A DNA stretch of 45,359 bases from Cudoniella acicularis. Lineage: Eukaryota; Ascomycota; Leotiomycetes; Helotiales; Helotiaceae. The notes beneath the pieces are model-generated. The model was not told where the DNA came from. It made no database searches and saw only the letters and a program-made list of their open reading frames with translations. Positions 1 through 11,248 of this stretch are shown here, piece by piece. The translations under genes and the position numbers were made by a program. The first letter of the stretch is position 1, and every line of letters begins with the position of its first letter. The DNA is taken from the NCBI GenBank assembly GCA_013054445.1, contig JAAMPI010000260.1:1-45359 (forward strand). Direction: 5' to 3'.

Positions 1-1682
1 TGGCAAAGAGGAAGGAAGAGTAACTCAATGACATTGATGTAATAGCTATTACTTGGAAATTAGACTTTGGAACCACTAGTGCCTACGAAGTTAGTCTACT
101 ATGTTGTTTCCCTCCCTCACTTTCAACTCCTACTCACATGAAATCTGCACCGCCCTATTAACCAAATCCTCCACTTAGTGATCTCAACCGACCTTAAACC
201 TTTCATAAGTTTTTGTTTTTCTCAAAATTAGTCTACTAGGCTTGGCAGCACTGGTCCGAACTGTTTATCTATTGGGGATTTTAATTAATCTAATAGATCT
301 CGAGAAAAATAAAACATAGCCAAATTAATCAAAATCATCAGCCCCGTGAAAATCGAGACATAGACCCAAGATTTTTTCCCCTGTTTCCATGTACCCCCTC
401 TTTCCCGCCGGTACCCCTACTAATACTATGGCTAGAGCTTATTTTTGTATGGTTTTCTAACATTTCACTCAACGCAAAGAACTTTTGAAGGTAGTAATAC
501 TCGTCAGAAGGATAACTTGCTTACACAGTGATGCTCATGTGACGAGGTACGACAACAGTGAGGTCGGAGGTAGGATTGCAAATAAAGAGCCTCTTAGAGG
601 GTTAAGAGGGTATGGGTTACGAGAGGGCACCTGTTTACAATTGCACGACTATCTCATAAAAACGACAAATCGTACCTTCAATTTTTATACGATTAGTATA
701 ACGCTGCGTTCTTTAGTCGATATTAACGAAATAAGGTAGGAATTTGATTAATATGGCCGATAAATAGACGATGCGGACTAGCACTTCTAGAAAACTGCCA
801 TATAATAATCCTTATATCCCATTTATTAACCTGAACCCTAACGTGTACCAAATATGTTTTGGTTTGGAAAGGTCGGTAGAGGTGTTTTACCAGCAATATT
901 GGTTAAGTAAGTGTAAGGTAAAAGCAGGAACTAGGTAAGCAATGATAAACAGGACTTAGACAAGTAAGCTAGGGGATATATTTCAACTCCTTGGCTATAG
1001 CTATCTTAATATAATCTTCACATAGAATATTACAGTTAAATTGAGAAAAGAAAATTTGTATTCATATTTTTCTAACTTTTGGAATTGCGAATCCTTGAAG
1101 AAAATCACGTGAACTTCTCCCCTTTTTCCTTCTTACCGATCGGGAAGAAAACAGAAAGAGTCCCAAGATACGGCACATTGCAAGAACGAACCTAAAACTA
1201 TAGAAGCAAGCAACCTCTTGGCAGGCGTAATTCTATGGTCCCGATTGATTCAGCCCAACTGACTGATTTGGTTCAAGTTAAGCCCGGTTCGTGATAGTAA
1301 AGCAGTAATCTTCGGTATAAAATACCTCTAATCCCGCGACCCGTCTCACGGGACGCTACAATTTCGGAATCTCAAAGGGCAGTGAGGTAATTAGTATTTA
1401 GGGTGTTTTAAGGTACGCCCTACTCTAGTGATACATATTATAAAATCTGTATAATACTAAGATAATTAGTGGTGATTTAATAAATACCAAAATAGTTATT
1501 ATTTTTATAAATATATATTACTTATAAAAATATACTAATATATAGAAACTCTATCTTTGTCCCCTGTCTCTTTTCAGCCTTATAATCTCTATATTTTGTA
1601 TAAAATATTATATAATAGAAAAATAACTAACGTACTTTATAAGCGAGCGGGCCACTTCTACCTACTTAATCGAATTCAACCA
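1..1682. other. gene-free A+T-rich flank
   Basis: I see no supportable gene here. Short open frames (for example 485-739) show no recognisable domain and start at non-ATG codons. From about 1430 the sequence becomes strongly TA-rich, which leads into the transposase relic and probably belongs to the same degraded element. Confidence 0.6.
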
Positions 1683-1953
1683 CGAATAGCTCTACCAACT
1701 ACCACTAATTCTACCTACCAAGATAGTAGAATTACTCTAGCTGTTCAGGCTCTTCAATCAGGCTAAATTACAGGCGAACGAAAGGCTCCGCGGACGTATA
1801 ACGTACCCTATAATACCTTATAGGCCCGAAATCACAGACGCGTCACGTGTTAAGATTCCCTTCCTAACAGACGAAAACTAACATCTATAGAAGAGTCGGT
1901 CCTTATATAATAAATTCTAGATATATACTAATATAGTATATTATAGGAAGTGA
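1683..1953 (+). mobile_element. RIP-damaged pogo/Fot1-type transposase relic (N-terminal part)
   Basis: One reading frame encodes a psq-type helix-turn-helix start like that of fungal pogo/Fot1 (Tc1-mariner) transposases: ITLAVQALQSG, then TYNVPYNTL, DSLPN-RRKLT and EESVLI..ILDIY, in the family order. The frame is broken at 1764 (TAA), 1821 (TAG), 1851 (TAA), 1908 and 1911 (TAA TAA). Every one sits where the family has a polar residue, often Gln, and all are TAA or TAG, as C-to-T change in CpA (RIP) predicts. The CENP-B and DDE parts are not recognisable downstream. This is a dead fragment, and its terminal inverted repeats were not found. Confidence 0.7.
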
Positions 1954-2162
1954 TAGAAAACCGTTAATATCAACCACTGTAATACGGGCGTATACTACTC
2001 ACCACACTGACAGAGGGAGACTCCTACCTGTGTAAGATCTTCACTGTTTCTAAGATCTTAAAAAGTTTCACTGGGAATGGAAAAGCTTTTATCATTATTA
2101 AGTATAGGTTGAAACCATTCTCACTAAGCCTCACCCTTCTCTTATTGTACACCACATTTTGC

Positions 2163-3236
2163 TTAGCTCACATTGGCAAGAACACCTGGTTGTATTTCCT
2201 CCAACTTCCTCCCCAGCAATTCCCAAAGATAATCGCCCTTCTCAACACCCTCTACACTGGTAACAAAAGGTGCATAGGGCAGCAAATTTCCAGCCCTCAT
2301 ATACCCTCCATGAGTCTCCCTTCCAGCCGAAGCAGCAATCACCACCAAGCGGGAGCCTTCTTCAGCGGTCCGTGCAAAAAGGAACTGGAAAACTTTACCG
2401 GCAACTTTCAATGCAGGGCTGAGGCTGTCGCTGGCTAGTTCGGTCTTGCAAAAGCATGGATCTAGGCAGTTGATGATGATGGGGTGTGGATTTGAAGATT
2501 TGCCGCCGCTCAGTGGATCAACGATTGTTGCCAGCTTGACGATAATGAATGTCAGCAATTGTTTTGACAGATTGTATCTATTTTCAAATACGGTCAGCAC
2601 GCGTCCTCGCCGAAGATTTATAGAGTAATCATCTACTCACTGATTCATGATGTCCACATTGTCCTTGTCAGACAAATAAGTGAAAATATCCGCGCCAGGA
2701 TTCTCTGGATACTTTGCCACCGAGTACAGAGCAGACCCCAGAAATGTCAAATGCGGCGTAACTCCATACACCGATGCCGTTTCTTTCAATTTGGGAACGA
2801 TCTGCAGTGCCAACAAGAACGTGCCGATAACATTCACCGCCAGTGTTCGCTCCACTCCGTTGGTCAGCTTGAACTGGAGCTCCATTATTCCGGCATTGTT
2901 GATGAAGGCATCCAGGCGGGACAGCTTGTTGACCCGAGCAATAAATTCTATAATGGTGGCTGGGGACTCAAGGTCGACTTCCCAGATTTCGATGATATCC
3001 GGACTGCATTTTAGGGCGGTCTCGATTGCAAGTTTGGCCGCTTTGCCTTTGGATGTGCTGCGGCAGCCGATGATGACTTTGCGGGCCTTGAGGCGGATGA
3101 AATGTTTCACTGCTTCTTTACCCAAGCCAGAGTTACCACCGGTGACGATGACGGTCTTGCCAGCGAAGGATTCAGTAGGCTTAGGGATTTTGCGGATGCG
3201 TTGAGTGTAGATGAAATCGCTGAAACTTAAAGACAT
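2163..3236 (-). CDS. short-chain dehydrogenase/reductase (SDR), two exons
   Basis: A 336-residue NAD(P)-dependent oxidoreductase of the classical/extended SDR type, similar in layout to fungal retinol-dehydrogenase-like proteins. Exons are 3236-2641 and 2577-2163. The 63-nt intron has donor GTGAGT and acceptor AAATAG and restores the frame. The cofactor motif TGGNSGLG is at residues 32-39, NNAG at 113-116, and the catalytic Tyr-x-x-x-Lys (YNLSK) at 200-204, with the intron splitting the codon just before it. A DPCFCKTEL stretch replaces the usual PG motif. The substrate cannot be told. It starts 435 bp from the divergent Zn2Cys6 regulator at 3672, so local control by that factor is a reasonable inference. 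Confidence 0.88.
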
Positions 3237-3671
3237 AGCGAAAATGTATGGATAATCGTGACGAACGATGCTCTTGCTGCTATGTTGCTAAAATGTTTCA
3301 ATGAAGTGCTGGCACCTGCTGAATGGTGGGTTGTTGACTTTTTATTTGTCGGGTCGGATGGCTTGCCTATTTATCAAAGAGTGCTGGCACTTGCATTGAC
3401 TTGGAGAAAGGACTTAATATTAAGATATCACCGAGAATAGATCCGTGATCTCCATGGACATTTGCCTTCCGTTTCAAAAATCACTTCAAGTTAGTTCAGT
3501 GGAATGATATTGTGAGATCTCATCGGACCCCTGTCATGTCCGCGGAGAAAAGTCACGTGGTGCCCCTTATTACATAACCGAGGACGGAAGCTTGGCCCTC
3601 AACGACACGTCCTCAATCGATTCCATCTTCTCTGCCTTCTCCTCACACAACGACAAAATTAGCCTTGAATC
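3237..3671. promoter_or_regulatory. shared divergent promoter between SDR and Zn2Cys6 genes
   Basis: 435 bp separate the two divergent start codons. It contains a CGG-N13-CCG arrangement at about 3524-3542 overlapping a CCGCGG palindrome (3540-3545), and a CACGTG box near 3554. Zn2Cys6 dimers commonly bind inverted CGG triplets, so these are candidate operator sites; this is inference only. Confidence 0.4.
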
Positions 3672-6396
3672 ATGCAGTCCCAATGGAGTATCTCCGCGGC
3701 AACCACAACGACGGCCGGAAAACAATTTTACAAACCAGGCAGGCGTCCACGTGTCCCGCTATCATGTGATCCTTGTCGGAGCAGAAAGTACGCACTTCCA
3801 AGTTCTTGGGCATGTTAATTATATATCAAGCGGTGAAGCTGACAGAAACAGACTGAAGTGCAATCGGGAGCAACCTTGCCAAAACTGCACAACGCGTGAC
3901 GAACTAGCCAGCTGCAAATACAAAGGCGCCAGAGTGGGGGCTGCATCTGTACCGACTCCACGCCGTGAACATACAAATGAGCATGTTGATCTCATGCAGA
4001 AACGCATCGATCGGCTAGAGGGTCTTGTCAAGACACTGATGGCTCAGCGGCAAGAAACACCACCTTCTGAGGACGGCACTGGATCAAATAATGCGGTTTG
4101 GAGTCGGGACGATCCGAGACCCGGAGCCGTGTTTGATATCAGCACCGGGAAAGGCCCCTCAACCTTGCCATTGAGTGGAGGCACAACTGTTATCAGTGGT
4201 GGCCATTCCATTTACAAAGCTTTGGATGATTGGTCTGATGTGCTGCAAGAGGTGAGATGCTAGTTTTTCTCTTTTCCCCTTATTTTCCCTCTGAAGTTGC
4301 ATTCGCCTGAATTCTTTGGATCGGTGTGATTCAGTCATTTCTCTGTCCGACTGACATTAAATTTATCGAAACTGTTAACTCATTGGATATTAGGTCAACG
4401 AGCTCAAAACGCTATGGAATCAAAGCCTAGATCACTCTGCCGATAATGATGCCCATCGATCTCTTTCACACGCGGTCAATGAATCAAGCTTTTTTTCAAG
4501 TCCAGCCAAACCCTTAGATATTCCAGAAATACTTGAATCTTTTCCCCCTAAACGGGAAGTTGACATGCTGATCAAAAAGTTCTTTGATCGCAAAAACTTC
4601 AAGGTAGCAGTAGCTCGTAAGTTCTTCGTACCTCAACTGCCCTCCTATACGTGTTAAAAGCTCACACTACCATCAGCAATCTTACATGAGCCAACTTTCA
4701 TGCGCGAAGTAACATGCTCCCTGGGGATTTAATCATCACATCATTTGCTGATTTTTTAACAGTATGCAGAACATTGGAGAGACCCTTCTCAAACAAATAT
4801 CATCTGGATAGGATTGCTTTTCTCTATCCTAGGAATCGTAATGCTGTCCTATCATCGCTACGACAAGGAACTAAATGAATATACGGGAAAGGCAGAGGAG
4901 TTATTTGAGCTCTACCGCCTGCGGACTTCACAATGTCTGATGATCGGAGACATAGCAAAGTGCCAGCCATACACACTTGAAACACTGCGAATGAACGCCA
5001 CAGCCGAACTCTCTGGAAGGGATGACAACAGCCGCGGTCTCTGGATGATGAGTGGAGTGATAGTGAGGGCAGCAATCAATATGGTACGTATATTTCGCTT
5101 TTCATTTCACTTGAGAATTTAGGAACCAAGCTCTTCAATAAACATAACTTGAGGGCATTCGGCTATTTGCCTCCTGAAACTTCTTTTAAGATCCCAGACT
5201 AACTTTCTCAAAGGGATACCATCGCGAACCCTTACCCTCCCTAGCTGTCCTACAAGGCGAGCTCCGCCGCCGCGTCTGGTCTTCTGTTGTAGGAATTGAC
5301 AGCATGGCATCCTTCCTCGTCGGCTTCCCCAGCATGATGCCAGGCATCTATTCCGACACTTTAGAGCCACGCAACCTACACGACTGGGAACTATCCACTG
5401 AAACCACCATCATCCCACCCTCTCGGCCGCTATCCGAATTTACACCCGTCACCTATCTAGTCGTTAAAGGACGCATTTTAAGCCCACTCGTCGCTATCAC
5501 TGACTTCAACAATACTTTGCGACCAGAATCATACCACAAAGTTATTGAACTAGATACCGCCCTGTACTCAGCATTTGCAAATATACCCCCACGCATTAAA
5601 ATCCACCCCGACGAATCCTCAACCGCACTCTCAATGCTCCAACTTGAGTTCCTCTATCACCGTGGAATGTGCGCCCTGCACCGTAAATTCTTGGCAAAAG
5701 GCAGACACGATCTGCAATATAGGCTCTCTCTTACGCGCTGTCTCACCTCGGCCATTTCGCTGATGAACCTGCAGCATACGCTAATGCCGACTTGGTATGA
5801 GATTTCTCAAGCTAGGGAGGTCTTCACGCTCGCAGCTATGATACTATGTCTCGAGCTGGAACATAGACGGAGTCGAAAAGGTGCGTATTCTGATGACGGT
5901 ATAACACCTGATATTGATTCTGAGGCGCTGTTGAGGGCGTTGGAGACGGCTTGTGAGCTGTGGAAGGGGGCCAGTAGTATGAATGAGGAGGCGAAAAAGG
6001 TGTACCATGTTTTGAATGGGATGCTTTGGAGCTTCAAAAGTACGACCGGGTCAGTGTTTTCGAGAATCGAAGTTCCCGAGCACGAGTCGGCTGTCTTTGA
6101 GTTGCCCTACCCCCAATTAAACCATAACCAGCAGCTTCAAATGACTCCTGCAGATGACGGCGGGTTTTTACAGGAGAAAAATAGCTTTGAGACGCCCTCA
6201 AACGAAATGGATATTGATTGGGTTCGTTGCTCTTCTCTCACTCTTATGTGAATCCTGTTTTTGTGGAATATTCAGTTAACTCTGACATATGTAGGCTATA
6301 TGGGATGCCTTCATCGAAGGCGCCAGTTTTGAGGACACACCTCTTGGGTTTCCATTCAATGACGACGATTTTCTCACTACCGCTGGTGGAAACTGA
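3672..6396 (+). CDS. Zn2Cys6 fungal-specific transcription factor, seven exons
   Basis: A 733-residue nuclear regulator. Exons: 3672-3787, 3852-4251, 4394-4616, 4677-4708, 4763-5083, 5214-6221, 6295-6396; every junction keeps the frame. The first intron interrupts the zinc cluster. After splicing the cluster reads C32-x2-C35-x6-C42-x5-C48-x2-C51-x8-C60, with SCDPCRSRKLKC across the junction, which fixes the start at 3672. A short coiled-coil linker (KRIDRLEGLVKTLM) follows. The Fungal_trans middle homology region begins around the tiny 32-nt exon (ILHEPTFMRE), and exon 6 opens with the family's GYHRE motif at about residue 365. The protein ends in an acidic tail (NDDDF). Pathway unknown; the divergent SDR is its most likely local target. 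Confidence 0.92.
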
Positions 6397-7171
6397 AAAA
6401 AGAAATCTTGGTCACTTCTTGATTGTGTCAGTATTACGTTTAATTTTAAATGTACGACAGATTGTCGCCGCTCTGATTGAAGGTTCCAGACATTGTGGAC
6501 TTAGTCACTTGAGGGAATGGAGTTGAAGAGAATGTTTCCCTTGTTGATTTTGAGCTCCCTTGGCGGCCGTACACACGAAAGGTGACACATCGTTGGGCAT
6601 CTTCTAGAGGTATAAGCTTGTGAGTGACTCACAAAGTTAGAGATGGTTAGAAAATCTGAAATATTATTATTATTTTGTGTAATCCAGTGATACGCTGCCA
6701 TATCGGGAGATATAGAACTATTCAAAAAAGTCCGACAATTTGTGAGTATCTCACCTTAGCATCTCAGCATATCAACTTACGAACCCCGAATTATTTCTCG
6801 ATAAAGAATATAGGTAAACAAATAGATATAATTTGAGTCATACTATTAATAAAGTTTGATCTCACACCTATTCAGTTACGTAGGTTGGTTTTCCGCGTGA
6901 CAACCTAAAAAGGTGCAAACCTACTAGGCCGACTATAAATCTCCCGTCATTTTCACATCACGACCACATTTTCGCTTTTGATATTAAAATGTTATTTAAA
7001 TCTCTTCCCTTCTCACCAGAATTGGATTCTCTAAGATTTCTTTAGAAAAGAAAAACAAATAACCAAACCTGCAATCACCAACTACAACACCAAAATCCCT
7101 TCCATTCTCAGATACTTGCACCCCAATACAGAAATTCTCCCACTTCTCTATAATTCAATTATCTACTCAAA
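6397..7171. other. intergenic, no gene seen
   Basis: Convergent/tandem spacer after the regulator. Only short frames without domain resemblance. TA-rich 6740-6860; a C-rich, A-rich 5'-leader-like stretch at 7040-7160 precedes the relic at 7172 and may be its old promoter and leader. Confidence 0.5.
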
Positions 7172-7930
7172 ATGCCACAACTCCTCAAAGCCATCGCAAG
7201 ACTCACGCACCAACAACCCCTCTTTCCCGGCACCTATCCACCGCATGTCTTCGAGCGAAACCATCCCAAGTAACCGGCGCCTTCACCAAAACCTCAAACC
7301 TCCCGTTACGACGCCGAGAAATTTTGCAAACGCCGGCTTCGCGTGTAGTTACACGCTGCGCGTAAGTTCATCCTTTTCTTCATATCCTTACCATCGATCA
7401 AAGATGCATATCCCATTTTATACATAACAGAAATTAACCATACACCCGGTCGTCCCCTCTCCAGTAACGCCCTAAAACCATCACCATTACGATCACCACC
7501 ACCAACCCAAAGGCCAACCCACCATCAGCAACCACCAAAAAAAACCCTCATCCTCATCTGCACAAAAAGAAGAAGAAAGTCAACAACAGCACCAACCTGA
7601 ACCACAAGATACAACACACCTCCTCGCCATGGCACTATTCCTCTTCTTCACCGTTTCCAACCACCAGAACCAAAACAAGGCAATAATCGCGAATTTAGAA
7701 GCTGAAGCGCAGAGGCTGAATAGTACCGCTCATCTTCAGCCCAAAGGTGATGAGTTGAAAGGTTGGAAGCAACATCGAACTGACTAAGACCGTGCGGAGG
7801 ATGCATGATATATACGCTTGAAAGGGGATAAGGTGTATTCTGAGATTGTGAATGGGACGTTGAAGGATTTGATAAGGGGAAAGGGTAAGGAGGGGTGAGA
7901 GGGGGAGAGGGAGAAGGCGGAAGCGGTGGG
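7172..7930 (+). pseudogene. relic of a probably mitochondrial-targeted membrane protein
   Basis: Pieces of one protein can be followed through several frames. An ATG at 7172 opens MPQLLKAIARLTHQQPLF, then the frame shifts to a Ser/Arg-rich run (RHLSTACLRAK) typical of a mitochondrial presequence. A donor GTAAGT near 7360 and an acceptor CTCCAG at 7464 join in frame (ALKPSPLRSPP). The frame is lost at an A8 run (7537-7544). The next frame gives a Gln-rich segment, a short hydrophobic stretch (LLAMALFLFF) and a coiled-coil-like run (IIANLEAEAQRLN). Two more shifts are needed to follow TKTVRRMHDIYA and KVYSEIVNGTLKDLIRGKG. I do not recognise the family. Several indels argue for decay rather than one sequencing error. 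Confidence 0.5.
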
Positions 7931-8784
7931 TACTGAAAATAATCAGCGAGGATAGATGGAATGTGGGGAGGGGGATGACGATGGCTTATATGCTCCCGGG
8001 GAGAGTTTGGTAAGCGATAAACAGATGGTTGTTCCAATTACCGAGCTCACCGGTATTGGAATGCAAGGTATGCTTTTAATCGCTCCAATAGGGATTGCGA
8101 GACGCCAACCAGAGAACGGCAGGGGTTATTTGATCGTTGCAAGATAGGTCCTGTGACAATAAGACCAACCTCCCAGGCAGAATATGCTATGCTGCCGGTC
8201 AGCGTGTAGAACGGGAAAGAAACAACTTCTATGAAGAGATAACCTCGCTCGGCTGGTCTCCTCGGGGCGGAGGTTAAGGAGTCAAGAGGAGTCCGAGTCG
8301 AATTCGAGAAGGTTGGGAGTTCTTCGAGTGACTCAATCGGGGTTTGTCCAAGTGCCGCATGTGAAAAATAGTTTGACTAAACCAAATGTTAATAAGTCAT
8401 TGCAACCAAATCATTCAGCTTTGCTGAGTAGAAAATATGTCTAGTAAAGATAAACGACTCTAGTAACCTATGTGAATTGTTACTGTACTGTGAGTAGTTG
8501 TGATTTATTTAAATTTCTTCTCTTGCCGGTACTCGGAAAATACCTGACCTATTCATAAATTTCAAGAAGATATTTTGATATGAGAACTTTCCCACTATGA
8601 ACTTGCGGAAATTTAGAAAACCATCTGGAAAAATACGAATTGCTGGAGAAAAAATCCACGAACAGATGAAGGTCATTGCGTTGGATTGCATGAATAGCTC
8701 GCTCAACATACCCCCCTTCCAGCCCATCTGCTTCATAATATACAGGTGTTCATCCCCTATCATATCAAATTACCACCAGGCAAC
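7931..8784. other. intergenic, no gene seen
   Basis: Spacer between the relic and the convergent PDH E1-alpha gene. The early part (to about 8140) may hold the decayed 3' end of the relic. The A+T-rich part near 8784 is probably the PDH gene's 3' UTR. Confidence 0.45.
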
Positions 8785-10166
8785 CTAGTAATAGTAGTTC
8801 TCATCTGGCGTCCGACCTCTCATAAACTGTGGCTCACTCCCCCGGACGTAAATATCCTCGAACAAAATTTGGGGTGTGGCTTCTGGTGCTGGCATCGCCT
8901 CAGCTTCAGCAACCTCCTTGTCAACAGCCGTTCTAGCATCCTTATCGATACCCTTGAGCTCTTCTTCCGTAACAACGTTCCACTCCAACAGCTTTTGCTT
9001 CAAGCCTGCGATTGGATCTTGGGTTGATCGCATGCGTTGAATTTCCTCACGGGTTCTGTAGGTGGTTCCTGGATCGGACATGGAGTGTCCTCCGTATCTG
9101 TAGGTGACATATTCAAGAACAAGAGGTCCGTTGCCAGCAGTTGTCCAGTCACGACCGTATTTAACAGCTGCCTTGACAGCGAGAACATCCATTCCATTGA
9201 CCTTAAGACCAGGGATGTATTGACCACGCTTGTAGTAATCAGTAAGAGCGGATGATCGGTTGGCAGCGGTACCCATTCCGTATTTGTTGTCTAAAATGTT
9301 AGCTGAAATCATGCAAATCGGTAATTTGACCTACTTTCACAACCAAATAGAATTGGCAAGTTCCATAACTTTGCCATGTTGAAGGCCTCGAAAACTTGTC
9401 CTTGATTGCTGGCTCCATCACCATAAAGCGCAACAGTTGTGTTCTTATTTCCATTGTATTGATGGGCAAAAGCAAGACCAGCACCGACTGGAACTTGAGC
9501 ACCAACAATACCATTTCCACCATAGAAACCCTTGGTGAACATGTGCATAGATCCGCCCTTTCCGTATGCAATTCCCTCTCGGCGACCGAGCAACTCGCCC
9601 ACAATTGATTTTACGGAGGCACCGCGCATCAATGCGAAACCGTGGCATCGGTAGGCGGTAATAACATCGTCTTCTTTGGTGAGGGAGTGCTCGATACCAA
9701 CTGCGACAGCTTCTTGACCAGTTGAAAGATGGCAGAAACCACGGATCTTCTTCTCCTTATAAAGTCTATCGGCAGCCATCTCCATTCGTCTGTATTCATC
9801 AGCCCAGCTCGCACGCATCCATCAATTTCCTCACCTAACCGAGACCATATCATAATACATCTGCTTCAACTCCTTCTTGGTGGTATCGAGAGTGTAGGGT
9901 GGGGGGTCGAGCTCGTAGGTCTCGAAGGACTCATCGGAAAGCTGGACTTGGAACGCCTTTGTGTCTTCCTATTCCCAATTGCATATTAGCCATCTATTCC
10001 ATACCAATTGGTAGTGCAGAAATAATCTCACCTCTGGAACAGCATCCTTATCCGCGTGCGCGCTCGCGGCATCGGTGGTAACTGCTCTCTTCATCAGGGC
10101 AGCTCGGGAAAAGGCATTGCTGCGCAGAGGAGCCGTCCGGCTCGTCCTTAATGCTCGCGAAAACAT
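8785..10166 (-). CDS. PDA1: pyruvate dehydrogenase E1 component subunit alpha, mitochondrial
   Basis: A 409-residue protein, the usual length for fungal E1-alpha. With E1-beta and thiamine diphosphate it decarboxylates pyruvate and passes the acetyl group to E2 in the mitochondrial matrix. Exons: 10166-10032, 9968-9835, 9789-9335, 9290-8785, all joined in frame by consensus GT-AG introns (44-63 nt). The N terminus ([20 protein letters not shown]) is a typical import presequence. The family block [12 protein letters not shown] is at 106-117, the thiamine diphosphate motif GDGASNQ at 213-219 with N227, and the regulatory serine loop [10 protein letters not shown], phosphorylated by PDH kinase in this family, at 307-316. 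Exon 3 to 4 splices inside the GCENNKYGMG motif. The gene looks intact. Confidence 0.96.
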
Positions 10167-11248
10167 CTTTAGGAAATCCTCGAGCAAACAGGAGAATTGA
10201 AGAGTGGAGGTGGTGTTGAGGAGAAAAGAAAAAGGTTGGCGCAAATTCGGAGCTCAGATCAGGCCTGTCAAAATATGTTGGTCGTTGGGAGCTTTAATCT
10301 TCGTTGAAATCTAACCGAGTTAGGCTTAGCCTAATTCCAAGCTTTCCCGACGCACGTGATCATATCCCGATATCTCCCTTTTGATGTTCACTTCCTTTTT
10401 TTGTGAAAGGTTATGCTAATTGTAAACAAAACAAAACATAACACAACTTTGAGAAATGACCCCAACGACGAGATTGCATCCATGCTCTCGGTCATCCCTG
10501 GTTCTATTCCTTCTATGATCAATCCCCTGCTTCCAAAACCATGCATCCGCGTGACGCCAAATTTTCAGGTCATTGCTGGGTATTATCTCTTCCCATAATT
10601 TTCCCTTTTCTACTTAGTCAGGTATTTTCCGGGTGCCGGTGTCATATTATCAACAATCCACAGTAGCAAAGTCACTTAGCTTTTTAAGGAGAAAGTGAGT
10701 GGTGATGGAGACATACTATAGCCTAGAAGTCCCCATCGTTTCAGGCTGGTTCGAGATTCGAGATGATGGGTTAAAGAACCATTAGGACCGGGCAACCCAG
10801 AAGGACGCACACAAGATCTCCCCTACTTTATCTCTTAATATTTACTGGTTTTCCACGGCGGCCACGTCCTATATTAGCGTATAGATCTACGGCGTTGAGA
10901 AATTGGCAGGAGAATAATGTTTGAACGAAGTCTGAGTCTCAACAACAATCTCAGCTCTCCCCATTCTGGTGATATAATCTACATTACCATTGGTTGGCTA
11001 GAGTATTGCTGCAGCGCTGTATTTTCGATGCATATGTGGCATGCAGGGCGTGGTCCAAGGCTTTCAGCTGCCTATAAGCAGCCTCCCCTGCTACTCTATC
11101 TCGCAGCCTCGTCCCTCATTTTTCGATTTTCAAACACTTTCGTCTTATGTTTCTCTCAATTGTTCCCATTCGAACAGGCGAAAGACTAATATACGAGTCT
11201 TGGTGATAGATTCAATCGCTACCCTTGGGTGATGATTGTCTCAAATAT
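10167..11248. promoter_or_regulatory. intergenic, PDA1 upstream region and promoter of the 11249 gene
   Basis: No coding segment supported. A TATAAG element at 11073-11078 followed by a pyrimidine-rich stretch (11080-11170) looks like the core promoter and leader of the plus-strand gene starting at 11249. The PDA1 side (10167-10420) holds no clear TATA box. Confidence 0.4.

Noticed and set aside
7648..8037. Minus-strand Pro-rich 129-codon frame
   Set aside because: It is antisense to the relic at 7172-7930 and has biased Pro/Ser content typical of a shadow frame.
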